From the NCBI GenBank assembly GCA_965216915.1, contig CBDCGS010000011.1:1722249-1786248 (forward strand): a stretch of DNA of 64,000 bases. The letters run 5' to 3'. The translations under genes were made by a program, and so were the position numbers. The DNA is from CBDCGS01 sp965216915. Lineage in GTDB: Bacteria > Pseudomonadota > Alphaproteobacteria > UBA828. Below are positions 1 through 7,664 of the stretch, one piece after another. Numbering within the stretch: position 1 is the stretch's first letter; every line of letters starts with the position of its first letter. The notes beneath the pieces are model-generated. The model saw only the letters and a program-made list of their open reading frames with translations, was not told the DNA's origin and did not search any database.

Positions 1-1
1 G

Positions 2-541
2 AAGCGGACCGATGCCGCGCCCCAACACACAACACACACCCTAACGCAGCCGCCGCCGACAACCGTCAGCGCGAACCCGGCGCCGGCGGCCAACGGCATC
101 TCGAACCTGACGTTTGAAACCTTCGACGGCGCGGTCGAGCAGATGTCCAAGTACGCCGGGAAAACGGTCCTTCTCAACGTCTGGTCGGCCTGGTGCGCCC
201 CTTGCCGGGCGGAGTTGCCGGCGCTCCAGCGCCTCTCCGAGGCCCTCGATCCAGACCGCGTCGTGGTATTGGGTCTGTCGATCGACGAAGATGGTGATTT
301 TGTACGCGAGTATCTGCGCGACATCGGCGTGCGCTACGCCAATTACATCGATGGCACGGGTCGTGAGGCGCAGGACGCGCTGGAGATCGATGTTGTGCCG
401 CAGACCTTCGTCATCGATCCGGAAGGCGTCATCCGCGAGCGTTTCGCCGGGTATGTGGATTGGGACGATCCCAAGGTTCGAGAGGAGGCTGGCGTTCTGG
501 CACGTCGTGGCAGCGCCGAAACGGCAAGGCGTGTCGAGTGA
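2..541 (+). CDS. TlpA-like thioredoxin-fold protein, 5' end cut by window
   Basis: The frame is open from base 2 to the TGA at 539-541, so the true start lies outside the window. A Pro/Ala/Thr-rich linker comes first, followed by a thioredoxin fold with the redox motif WCAPC (Trp is the 64th visible codon) and a later VVPQTF stretch carrying the cis-Pro. This is the TlpA/ResA pattern: a periplasmic thiol-disulfide reductant, in many bacteria serving cytochrome c maturation. That function is inferred from family. It fits the context, because a c-type cytochrome follows directly and two multihaem cytochromes lie 4 kb downstream. The N-terminal signal or anchor cannot be seen. An internal ATG at 143 would remove the first strand of the fold, so it is not the start. 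Confidence 0.85.
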   Translation, partial: KRTDAAPQHTTHTLTQPPPTTVSANPAPAANGISNLTFETFDGAVEQMSKYAGKTVLLNVWSAWCAPCRAELPALQRLSEALDPDRVVVLGLSIDEDGDFVREYLRDIGVRYANYIDGTGREAQDALEIDVVPQTFVIDPEGVIRERFAGYVDWDDPKVREEAGVLARRGSAETARRVE

Positions 542-576
542 TGGGTTTGATGGGCGACGGAAGGGACGCTCGACCA

Positions 577-906
577 ATGGCTGCCAGAAGGGCACGCGCG
601 CTGGGCGCCATTCCATGGATCCTTGGTGGGATCATCGTCGCAGCGGCCTGCCCGAGCCAAGCGGGGGATTACTTCGCCGGACGGGAGATCTACGACGAAC
701 AATGCGCTCGTTGTCACGGCACCGATGGCTTTCCGGTGATTGCCGGCGTGCCGGACTTCACTCGCGGCGAAGGGCTCATGGCGCCTGACGCAACGCTCTT
801 CGTCGCGATCAAGAACGGCCAGAACCTCATGCCGGCTTTCAACGGCATCCTACGAGAAGAGGATATTCTTAATGTCATTGCCTACACCCGCTCGCTCCAG
901 CGCTAG
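577..906 (+). CDS. Small monohaem cytochrome c
   Basis: Encodes 109 aa. The protein has a signal peptide with an MAARR-type basic start, a hydrophobic core and a cleavage region near PSQA. One CARCH haem-binding motif lies at residues 43-47, and an LMPAF segment supplies a plausible axial Met. This is class I monohaem cytochrome c architecture, so it should be periplasmic or membrane-tethered. ATG 577 is preferred because it gives a compact signal peptide and follows GGAAGGGA at 559-566. In-frame ATGs at 541 (overlapping the thioredoxin stop as TGATG) and 550 are alternatives. It sits in an apparent operon with the thioredoxin gene upstream and the first propeller gene, whose start overlaps its 3' end. 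The electron partner is unknown. Confidence 0.8.
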   Translation: MAARRARALGAIPWILGGIIVAAACPSQAGDYFAGREIYDEQCARCHGTDGFPVIAGVPDFTRGEGLMAPDATLFVAIKNGQNLMPAFNGILREEDILNVIAYTRSLQR

Positions 907-1996
907 GAACGCCGCCGGGCTCTCGGCGCGTTTGCTGTTGGTCTCGGCGTTCTGCGTCTGGGCTGCGGGCATCTTTGCTCCGCCGCTCGGGGCGGCCGAT
1001 CGGCCCATGGCGGTCTTCGGGGTCGGCGAGGGTGTTGTCGTGCGATCACTCGCGATCGATGAGCGACGCAACTCACTTTGGGTCGGCACGACGGTTGGCG
1101 TGCTCGAAATCGACTTGACCAGCCATGACGTGAAAAATGTCTTCACTCGCAAGGACGGGCTGGCCAACGAGTACGTCTTTGCCATCGGTGTCGCCCAGTC
1201 AGGCGACGTCTGGTTCGGGACCAATGCCGGCGGCGCGAGCAGATTTAGCGACGGCGAGTGGGAGACTTATTTCCCGATGCACGGGCTCGCCGACTACTGG
1301 GTCTATGCCTTCGCGTTCGAACCGGACGGCGATATCTGGATCGGCACCTGGGACGGGGTCAACTTCGTTGACTCCGATCGCGATCGGTTCGTCACCTACC
1401 GCAACGAACTCATCAATATTTGGGTGTACGGAATCGATATCGATCGCGCTGGGCGCGTTTGGTTCGGCACCGAGGGTGGCGTCACCGTGCTCGACGGCGA
1501 CACATGGCGGTCCTGGACTCATGAGGACGGACTTGGCGCGCCCAACGATCAAGGCTTGCCCACCAGTGAGAACACCGGCCTCGGGACCCGGTCTCGGCAC
1601 GATCTGAACGTTCTCGTGGAGAGCGGTGAATCCTACAACCCGAGCTACGTGTTTGCGGTCAAGACGGATGTCTTGGACCGCGGGGTTTGGTTTGGCACTT
1701 GGGGCGCCGGAGCGAGCTTGTTCGATGGCCAAGACAGCTGGCGCAATTTCACCACGGAAGACGGGCTCGCCGGGAACATCGTCTACAGCATTGCGCAGGA
1801 GCCCGACGGCACGCTTTGGTTCGGCACCAACCACGGGGTATCGCGGTACGCCCAGGATTCCTGGACCACCTATCGCCAGGGGCTGAACGCAGCCCATGTC
1901 TACGCCATCGCCCTCGAGGGTGATGGGACGTTGTGGCTCGGCACGGCGGGTGCGGTCGTTCGCATGGCTCCGGTTGACGAAGGAGACCAGCCATGA
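872..1996 (+). CDS. Secreted seven-bladed two-component-regulator-type propeller (first copy)
   Basis: Encodes 374 aa. An N-terminal signal peptide (hydrophobic LLLVSAFCVWAAG core) is followed by seven repeats, each with a W-[VFIL]-G-T signature (LWVGT, VWFGT, IWIGT, VWFGT, VWFGT, LWFGT, LWLGT) and spaced DGL motifs. These are Reg_prop-type blades, normally the periplasmic sensor half of hybrid histidine kinases. Here there is no membrane anchor beyond the signal, no kinase domain and no Y_Y_Y domain, so it is a stand-alone propeller. An insertion of about 40 residues sits between blades 4 and 5. ATG 872 follows AGAAGAGG and overlaps the cytochrome gene by 35 nt; the end overlaps the next gene as ATGA. 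A sensor or scaffold role is inference. Confidence 0.8.
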   Translation: MSLPTPARSSARNAAGLSARLLLVSAFCVWAAGIFAPPLGAADRPMAVFGVGEGVVVRSLAIDERRNSLWVGTTVGVLEIDLTSHDVKNVFTRKDGLANEYVFAIGVAQSGDVWFGTNAGGASRFSDGEWETYFPMHGLADYWVYAFAFEPDGDIWIGTWDGVNFVDSDRDRFVTYRNELINIWVYGIDIDRAGRVWFGTEGGVTVLDGDTWRSWTHEDGLGAPNDQGLPTSENTGLGTRSRHDLNVLVESGESYNPSYVFAVKTDVLDRGVWFGTWGAGASLFDGQDSWRNFTTEDGLAGNIVYSIAQEPDGTLWFGTNHGVSRYAQDSWTTYRQGLNAAHVYAIALEGDGTLWLGTAGAVVRMAPVDEGDQP

Positions 1997-3216
1997 CGCG
2001 TCCGGTGGGGTTGTTGGTCCTGGTCTTGGCGCTCCTCGTCATGGCGGGCCCGTCCCCGGCAGACGAGGGCGCGGATCACGAGGGCGTCGCGCAGTCGCCA
2101 GCGCACGACCTTCCGGCCGATCATCCGCGGGTCACCTCGCATCCGCCGGTGCCGCCGATCGCGCAGTACGGCCAGATACAATTCCGTCTCGGCAGGGGAA
2201 ACGTGAAAGCGATCCTCGTGGAAGATCGTTTCACATGGGTCGGCACGTCGAACGGCCTGATCCGCTATCAACCGGACATCGACCGCATCCGCAAGTTCGA
2301 CAACACCTCGGGTCTGCTCTCCAACGGCATCTTTCACATCAGCCGGGTCCGCGGTGAGCTGTGGGTGGGAACCTATGGCGGCGGGCTCTCCGTCCTGAAC
2401 CCGGAAACCGGCGCGTGGCGGAACTACAACATTCCCCACGGCATGGGCGATTCCTTCGTTTACGACGTCCTGGACGCGAGCAACGGCGATATTTGGATCG
2501 CCACCTGGTCGGGGGCGAACCGGATCTTGGGGGGACAGCTGGACGATCCTGAAAATTGGCTGCTCTACACCGTCGAGAACACCGCGGGTGGACTTCCCAA
2601 CGATTGGGTCTATGCCTTGGCGGAGGGCGCGAATGGCGAGGTTTGGCTCGCGACTGAGGGGGGCTTGGCGCGCTTCGCGGGTGATGCCTGGACCCACTGG
2701 TCGCATCGCGACGGTCTCGGCGCCTCCTACGAAGCGGTCAAGGCCGACCAGCCCTTCAAAGAAGATCCGAGCAAACATTCGGCCCATCATGCGCGCCAAA
2801 AGAAAGATCAGGGGCTGGAGGATATCGAGGTCGCCTACAACCCCAATTACATCGTCTCACTGGTGGTTGACCGGGACGGGACGGTTTGGGCGGGAACCTG
2901 GGGCGGTGGCCTATCGCGCTTCGATGGAACGCGGTGGCGCACATTCACGGTCGCCGACGGCCTCCCTGGCAATCACATTTTCGCGCTCGCGCGCGACCAT
3001 GGCGATGCAATTTGGGCGGGCACGAGCCGCGGAATGGCATGGTACGACGGCGAGACCTTCCATGTTTTCGACCGCAATGACGGCCTCGCGTCGGAGGTCG
3101 TCTTCTCGATTGCGTTCGAGGAAAGCGGCGACGTTTGGGTTGGCGGGCTGGCGAGCGTCACGTGGTTCCCTGACGGGTCGGCGGAACAATCCGGGGTTGA
3201 GGATCGGGGAGATTAG
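1993..3216 (+). CDS. Secreted seven-bladed two-component-regulator-type propeller (second copy)
   Basis: Encodes 407 aa. A cleavable signal peptide (MTRPVGLLVLVLALLV, then PSPAD) is followed by seven W-x-[GA]-[TG] blades (WVGT, LWVGT, IWIAT, VWLAT, VWAGT, IWAGT, VWVGG). It is clearly a paralogue of the preceding protein: both carry SHxDGLGA or THxDGLGA, then an insertion between blades 4 and 5 that ends in YNP[SN]Y. Here the insertion is longer, charged and His-containing (KHSAHHARQKKD), which could bind metal or haem; that is a guess. The start overlaps the previous stop (ATGA), so translation is coupled. There is no kinase or transmembrane domain. Together the two look like a tandem duplication that then diverged, perhaps forming a heterodimer. 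Confidence 0.8.
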   Translation: MTRPVGLLVLVLALLVMAGPSPADEGADHEGVAQSPAHDLPADHPRVTSHPPVPPIAQYGQIQFRLGRGNVKAILVEDRFTWVGTSNGLIRYQPDIDRIRKFDNTSGLLSNGIFHISRVRGELWVGTYGGGLSVLNPETGAWRNYNIPHGMGDSFVYDVLDASNGDIWIATWSGANRILGGQLDDPENWLLYTVENTAGGLPNDWVYALAEGANGEVWLATEGGLARFAGDAWTHWSHRDGLGASYEAVKADQPFKEDPSKHSAHHARQKKDQGLEDIEVAYNPNYIVSLVVDRDGTVWAGTWGGGLSRFDGTRWRTFTVADGLPGNHIFALARDHGDAIWAGTSRGMAWYDGETFHVFDRNDGLASEVVFSIAFEESGDVWVGGLASVTWFPDGSAEQSGVEDRGD

Positions 3217-3298
3217 CTGTGCGCCGGCAATCGGCGGCCTGGCGAATGGGATCATGCCCGTCTCGGCGAGGTGCCGCGCTCCAACCAGGGAGATCGGA

Positions 3299-3886
3299 AT
3301 GAAGAAAATGAAACGACTGCTTTTTCTGGCCGGGACCCTCTTGCTGTTGGCGCAGCCGGCGTTGGCCGACCTCGCGGAGGGTATCAAGAGCTTCGAGCGC
3401 GGTGACTACGAGACCTCCCACAAGGTTCTGCAGCCCCTCGCGGAGAGCGGCGATCCGCGTGCGCAATATCTGCTCGGCATCCTCTATCTCAACGGTTTCG
3501 TCGAAGCGCCCGCGCAGGACGCCGCGCTCTCGTGGCTGACGAAGGCCGCGATGCAGGGAGACGTCCAGGCACAATCCGAGCTCGCGCGCATGTACCGAAT
3601 GGGCGACGGCGTGGAGCAGGATTTCGTCGAGATGGCCCGGTGGTACCAAGAAGCCGCGGAGACGGGCGATGTGGGCGCGCAGCTCCTGTTGGCCGACACG
3701 TATGCCTATGGTCATGGTGTCGCGCAGGATCTCGTGAAGGCCTACATGTGGTACGAGATCGCGATCCAGTATTGGGGGCATCTGGCGGTTGGAGCGCGCG
3801 ACGTCGTTGCCGAAGGGATGACCGCAGACCAGATCGCTCGGGCGACCGCGCTCGCAAACGAATGGTTGAAGGAACGCGCGCCGTGA
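3299..3886 (+). CDS. Periplasmic Sel1-repeat (TPR-like) protein
   Basis: Encodes 195 aa. It has a lipophilic signal peptide (MKKMKRLLFLAG...ALA), then helical repeats of the Sel1 type: AQYLLGILYLNG, AQSELARMYRMGDGV and AQLLLADTYAYGHGV, with the characteristic WYxxAAxxGD spacers. Sel1 proteins act as protein-protein adaptors; no enzymatic function is expected. ATG 3299 follows an AGGGAGA ribosome-binding site at 3287-3293. A gap of about 80 nt separates it from the second propeller, in the same orientation, so it could be cotranscribed. It may scaffold the propellers or cytochromes, but that is inference. Confidence 0.8.
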   Translation: MKKMKRLLFLAGTLLLLAQPALADLAEGIKSFERGDYETSHKVLQPLAESGDPRAQYLLGILYLNGFVEAPAQDAALSWLTKAAMQGDVQAQSELARMYRMGDGVEQDFVEMARWYQEAAETGDVGAQLLLADTYAYGHGVAQDLVKAYMWYEIAIQYWGHLAVGARDVVAEGMTADQIARATALANEWLKERAP

Positions 3887-3927
3887 TCGTTCGCCGGGTT
3901 CGCCCGCGTGAGGGCGCGCGGTCGCCG

Positions 3928-4605
3928 CTAGTCACCATGCGGCAGAATCATGTAGCCGACCCCACGGACGGTGTGGATCTTCGCCTTCGCGCCCGCGTCG
4001 CCGAGCTTCTTCCGGAGCCTGTGCATGAGGACTTCGACGGAGTTGGAGGAGAGTTCTTCCTCGATGCCGTAGAGCCCCTGTTCGAGCAATCGCTTCGGCA
4101 CGACCTTGCCGCAGCGTCGAAGCAAGTGCTCGAGCATTCGCGTTTCGGTCGGCGAAATCGGCAGCAGGGTGCCGTCGACGCGGACCTCTCGCGATACGAC
4201 ATCGAATGTCGTGTTGGCGGCCTCCAACACTTGCCCCAGGGCATCTTGTGGCCTGCGTAGAAGAGCACGGATTCGGGAGACCAACTCCTCCATGGCGAAC
4301 GGTTTTGTCAGATAGTCGTCCGCGCCCGCATCGAGCCCTTCGACCCGATCCGAGACTTGGATCCGAGAGGTCAAGATTAGAACCGGGAGCGAGCGATCCT
4401 TCCCGCGAAGCTTCTCGAGGAACTGAATGCCGTCCATGTCCGGCAGACCGAGGTCGAGAACCATGGCGTCGTGGCAGCCGAATGAGAGGAGTTCCTCCGC
4501 CTCCGATGCCGTGCCGACGACGTCGACGTCGAACTGGGCCGCGTTGAGACCCTCGGCAACCAGGCGACTCAGTCTCTTGTGGTCCTCCACCAACAGGATG
4601 CGCAA
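3928..4605 (-). CDS. OmpR/PhoB-family response regulator (orphan), TTG start
   Basis: Encodes 225 aa. The receiver domain has the acidic pair ED at 7-8, phospho-acceptor Asp51 (VLDLGLPDMDG), Thr79 and Lys101 (LTKPF). A winged-helix output domain follows, with SPTETRMLEHL and HTVRGVGYM. The start is taken as TTG at 4605-4603 because an AAGGAGGAG Shine-Dalgarno (complement of 4615-4623) lies at ideal distance and the receiver begins there as RILLVED. An in-frame ATG at 4686 would add an unrelated Arg-rich extension. No histidine kinase is adjacent. The gene is convergent to the Sel1 gene (about 40 nt apart) and divergent from the cytochromes. It is a likely regulator of one or both units, by position only. 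Confidence 0.9.
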   Translation of the reverse strand: MRILLVEDHKRLSRLVAEGLNAAQFDVDVVGTASEAEELLSFGCHDAMVLDLGLPDMDGIQFLEKLRGKDRSLPVLILTSRIQVSDRVEGLDAGADDYLTKPFAMEELVSRIRALLRRPQDALGQVLEAANTTFDVVSREVRVDGTLLPISPTETRMLEHLLRRCGKVVPKRLLEQGLYGIEEELSSNSVEVLMHRLRKKLGDAGAKAKIHTVRGVGYMILPHGD

Positions 4606-4834
4606 CGCTTCCGACTCCTCCTTCCGCAAGGCCGCAAATAGGCCGCGGAAGCGTAGCTGGCGACGGTGGCGGCGCCAAGCCGGCATCGTTCGATGGTTGG
4701 AAGCGCGGACGCGCGGAATGCGTGGGGCCCGCGCGGCCGGGACGTTTCATCATTTGTTAAGGCAGTTGCAAGGTTGCCGCCCTAGCATACCCGCCGTTGG
4801 TCCTTGTAGGCCGCTATCGCCCTATGAAGGCCAC

Positions 4835-5554
4835 GTGTATTCGCAAAGAACTGAATGGGCTCGGGCCGGTTTGGCCCGAGCCCATTTTTCTCGTTGCCCG
4901 CCACGACAAACCGATATCGGCCGGATCGCGCGGCACGCGCTGGTCCTGGCCGCCGTCCCGACCCTGATGTCGTGCGATTCCGACGGGCGTCCGCCGTCGA
5001 CGCCGGCTGTCGAGGTCGAGACTGTCGAGGCCGAGACCGTCGAGGTCGAGGTTGTCGAGGTCGATGCCGCCGAGCAGGAGGCCGACAGCGCACCTGCCAC
5101 GCCGCCATCGCCGTGGCGGTCGCTTCGCGACGACGGGATCCACGATCCGACGCTCCCCGCGCTCGCCTTGCTGCAGGAGCCCGCCGATGCTTTGTCGGTG
5201 CTGCCTCCTGCCCAAGAGGGAAACCTCGTGGACTGGGTCGCTGCCCTGCACCAAGGCGCGATCGAGCCGCGCACCAATGTCTATCCGGAAACCAAAGTGC
5301 AGGTGCTCGATCTCGACATCAGGTTCGAAGAGACCGGCGGCATGCCGATCGTTTTGTTCCCACACCGGCAACACACCGAGTGGCTGGATTGCAGCAATTG
5401 CCACGATCAGATCTTCGTGGCCAGGCGCGGCGCCAACGATATCAGCATGCTCGACATCCTCGACGGACGGTATTGTGGTCAGTGCCATGGCGCGGTTTCG
5501 TTCCCCCTCACGCAATGCCAACGCTGCCACAGCGTTCCGCGCGATGACAGCTAG
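4835..5554 (+). CDS. Triheme c7-like cytochrome, probable lipoprotein (start uncertain)
   Basis: The C-terminal part has three haem motifs (CSNCH, CGQCH, CQRCH) and the c7-family pattern FPHRQHTEWLDCSNC...GANDIS. The N-terminal part reads HALVLAAVPTLMSC, which resembles a lipoprotein signal with Cys as the first mature residue. A Val/Glu repeat linker (VEVET-type units, about 5009-5070) follows. Such proteins carry electrons in the periplasm or at the outer membrane. The start is unresolved: GTG 4835 has GAAGG just upstream, but the terminator at 4856-4889 then falls inside the coding region; TTG 4871 lies in the hairpin loop; ATG 4967 would delete most of the signal. The haem domain itself is certain. 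The gene overlaps the next by 11 nt. Confidence 0.75.
   Translation: MYSQRTEWARAGLARAHFSRCPPRQTDIGRIARHALVLAAVPTLMSCDSDGRPPSTPAVEVETVEAETVEVEVVEVDAAEQEADSAPATPPSPWRSLRDDGIHDPTLPALALLQEPADALSVLPPAQEGNLVDWVAALHQGAIEPRTNVYPETKVQVLDLDIRFEETGGMPIVLFPHRQHTEWLDCSNCHDQIFVARRGANDISMLDILDGRYCGQCHGAVSFPLTQCQRCHSVPRDDS
4856..4889 (+). terminator. Strong intrinsic terminator hairpin with no upstream + strand gene
   Basis: A perfect 12-bp stem (TGGGCTCGGGCC paired with GGCCCGAGCCCA) with a 5-nt loop is followed at once by TTTTT (4885-4889). The T tract is only on the + strand side, so it terminates rightward transcription. The nearest gene on the left runs the other way. The hairpin therefore ends either a short untranslated RNA starting between about 4610 and 4800, or an attenuated leader of the cytochrome operon. 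It overlaps the region where the first cytochrome could start. Confidence 0.8.
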
Positions 5555-5963
5555 ACGCAACGTCGCAGCCGGCCTGTGTGCCGGCGTCGTCATCGTGGCC
5601 GCCATAGCCTTTGCGGCGGCCTCTCTGCTGGTGCTGCCCAAGCCGGCAACCTCGGAATATGGCGATGTCGTGCTCAACCGCCACTCCGAGCGCGCCAACG
5701 TTCGCCCAGTCATCTTCCCCCACTGGTTTCACCGGATCCGCTTTCGCTGCAAGGTCTGCCACCACGAGCTCGGCTTCACGATGCGGGCGGGCGCCAACGA
5801 TGTGACGATGACGGATCTGTCGGAGGGGAAGTTCTGCGGCATGTGCCACAACAACGAGGTCGCGTGGGGCCTCGAGAATTGTGACCTTTGCCATTCCGGC
5901 CGCCCGGGGAGCGGGTCGGGGATCATTGGCGGCCACCGGACGCTCGGGCCGGGCCGTTGGTAG
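5544..5963 (+). CDS. Membrane-anchored triheme c7-like cytochrome
   Basis: Encodes 139 aa. One N-terminal membrane segment (GVVIVAAIAFAAASLLVL) is not followed by a clear cleavage site, so it is probably an anchor. The periplasmic domain has three haem motifs (CKVCH, CGMCH, CDLCH) and the same PHWFHRIRFRCKVCHHE...GANDVTM layout as the preceding protein, so the two are paralogues. ATG 5544 overlaps the previous gene by 11 nt, which suggests coupled translation. Together they offer six haems. The family is used for periplasmic electron relay; donor and acceptor cannot be read from the sequence. Confidence 0.85.
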   Translation: MTARRNVAAGLCAGVVIVAAIAFAAASLLVLPKPATSEYGDVVLNRHSERANVRPVIFPHWFHRIRFRCKVCHHELGFTMRAGANDVTMTDLSEGKFCGMCHNNEVAWGLENCDLCHSGRPGSGSGIIGGHRTLGPGRW

Positions 5964-6417
5964 CGCGGTGCGCGAATCTTGATCGAGATCATAGAACCGC
6001 GGGGGCGACGCTGATACGCTCACCGGCAATGTGCCTAATAAAGGCACGCTGAGCTTTGCGATACACGAAGGCCTATGCGGTGCCTACTGAAATGATGGAC
6101 TGGGCGAGTGCTCCGTCGAATGCGCGGCTTCGGGGTGAAATCCGAGTAAGTTAGCCGTCGATTGGAGAGGATCAACAGCTTTGACTGTCGCGATCATTGC
6201 CTCATGTGCGGCTATTTTTTCCGCGATGGTTTTCACCATTTCAAAAGATCCCAAGGGAATCTGCGCGCGTGTATCGCGGATCGGAGGAGGTAGGGAATCG
6301 TCGCCGGCCTGATGGCCCTGTGCCAACGGCCCCGGAGTCAAGGGCCGATGCTTTGGCGAGAGGCGGAAGCGCGTTGAGCGGGCGGCGGATGGGTGCCGGA
6401 ACGCGAAAGGTGAAACG
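5964..6417. other. Intergenic region upstream of hemA
   Basis: 454 nt without a convincing gene. It holds an FNR-like box (5979-5992) and a small inverted repeat GTGCCT-N5-AGGCAC (6031-6047). A 51-codon minus-strand frame beginning at 6241 (MVKTIAEKIAAHEAM...) has lower-GC codons but no ribosome-binding site, so it is not called as a gene. A GGTGAAACG sequence just before 6418 serves hemA translation. Confidence 0.6.
5979..5992. promoter_or_regulatory. FNR/FixK-type anaerobox candidate
   Basis: The sequence TTGAT-CGAG-ATCAT matches the FNR/FixK/Anr consensus TTGAT-N4-ATCAA at 9 of 10 positions. It lies about 425 nt upstream of hemA and just after the triheme cytochromes. hemA is a known target of FNR/FixK-type regulators in alphaproteobacteria, which supports the call. 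One-mismatch matches do occur by chance about once or twice in 64 kb, so the site alone is modest evidence. Confidence 0.4.
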
Positions 6418-7635
6418 ATGGACGTCGACCTCTTTTTCTTGGAGAAGTTGCAAAATCTGAGGACGGAAGGGCGCTATCGGGTGTTCGCCGAGCTCGCGCG
6501 ATGCGCCGGTGATTTCCCGCACGCGCGCCGCTATGAGGGCGGTGCCGAGCCGGCGCAGGACGTCACGGTCTGGTGTAGCAACGACTATCTTTGCATGGGC
6601 CAGCACGCCATCGTGCTGCAGGCCATGACCGATGCGATTCGCACCTATGGTGCGGGCGCCGGCGGCACGCGCAACATCTCCGGCACGTCACACCCCATCG
6701 TCCAGCTCGAGGCTGAACTCGCGGACCTCCACGGCAAGGAGGCCGCACTCGTGTTCACCTCGGGCTACATCTCGAACGAGGCGACACTCAGCACGCTGGC
6801 GCGCATCCTGCCCGATTGCCACGTGTTCTCCGATGCGCTCAACCATGCCTCGATGATCCAGGGGATTCGGCACAGCGGCGCAAAGAAGTTCGTGTTCGCG
6901 CACAACGACCCCGCGGACCTCGAGCGGATGCTGCGAACGGTCGACCCGTCGGTCCCCAAGGTCGTCGCGTTCGAATCGGTCTATTCGATGGATGGCGACA
7001 TTGCGCCGATCGCCGAGCTTTGCGACGTCGCCGAACTCTATGGCGCGATGACCTATCTGGACGAAGTTCACGCAGTTGGCCTCTACGGCCCCCGCGGCGG
7101 TGGCATCGCCGAGCGCGACGGGCTGATGGACCGATTGACCGTGATCGAGGGAACGCTCGCCAAGGCGTTCGGCGTCATGGGCGGATACATTGCGGGGTCA
7201 GCGGCCCTGATCGATGTGGTGCGGAGCTTCGCGCCCGGCTTTATCTTCACGACGGCGCTGCCGCCGGCGATCGCGGCGGGCGCGCTTGCGAGCGTGCGCC
7301 ACCTGAAGGAAAGCGGTGCGGAACGCGCGCGTCATCAGGAGCGTGCGGCGCGCTGCAAAGCGATCCTGCGCGCGGTCGGCCTCCCCGTGATGCCGAGCGA
7401 GAGCCACATCGTGCCGGTCTTCGTCGGCGACGCGGCGCGCTGCAAGGCCGCGAGCGACATTCTCTTGGAAGAGCACGGCATCTATATCCAGCCCATCAAC
7501 TATCCGACCGTGCCTCGCGGCACAGAGCGGCTGCGCATCACCCCAAGCCCGCTCCACGACGACGCGATGATGTTTGCGCTCGCCCGCGCGATGGAATCTG
7601 TATGGCGGCAACTCGAGATTCCCCACGCCGCCTGA
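6418..7635 (+). CDS. hemA: 5-aminolevulinate synthase
   Basis: Encodes 405 aa, the normal length. It condenses glycine and succinyl-CoA to 5-aminolevulinate, the first step of haem synthesis by the C4 route typical of alphaproteobacteria. It is a fold-type I PLP enzyme: the PLP Lys is K249 in GTLAKAFGVMGGYI, and DEVHAVGLYG carries the cofactor-binding Asp and His. Other family motifs include GAGAGGTRNISG and the N-terminal CSNDYL. ATG 6418 follows GGTGAAACG. The gene stands alone, with a long upstream region containing an FNR-like box. Haem demand from the adjacent cytochrome genes gives a physiological link. Confidence 0.97.
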   Translation: MDVDLFFLEKLQNLRTEGRYRVFAELARCAGDFPHARRYEGGAEPAQDVTVWCSNDYLCMGQHAIVLQAMTDAIRTYGAGAGGTRNISGTSHPIVQLEAELADLHGKEAALVFTSGYISNEATLSTLARILPDCHVFSDALNHASMIQGIRHSGAKKFVFAHNDPADLERMLRTVDPSVPKVVAFESVYSMDGDIAPIAELCDVAELYGAMTYLDEVHAVGLYGPRGGGIAERDGLMDRLTVIEGTLAKAFGVMGGYIAGSAALIDVVRSFAPGFIFTTALPPAIAAGALASVRHLKESGAERARHQERAARCKAILRAVGLPVMPSESHIVPVFVGDAARCKAASDILLEEHGIYIQPINYPTVPRGTERLRITPSPLHDDAMMFALARAMESVWRQLEIPHAA

Positions 7636-7664
7636 TCGAGGAGCCGCGAGAGCAAATTCCGTGC

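Noticed and set aside
4427..4834. N-terminal extension of the first triheme cytochrome over the response regulator gene
   Set aside because: It runs antisense to the regulator and would place the signal peptide deep inside the protein.
6084..6341. Minus-strand 85-codon frame upstream of hemA
   Set aside because: No Shine-Dalgarno or family similarity; the region holds regulatory-looking sequence.
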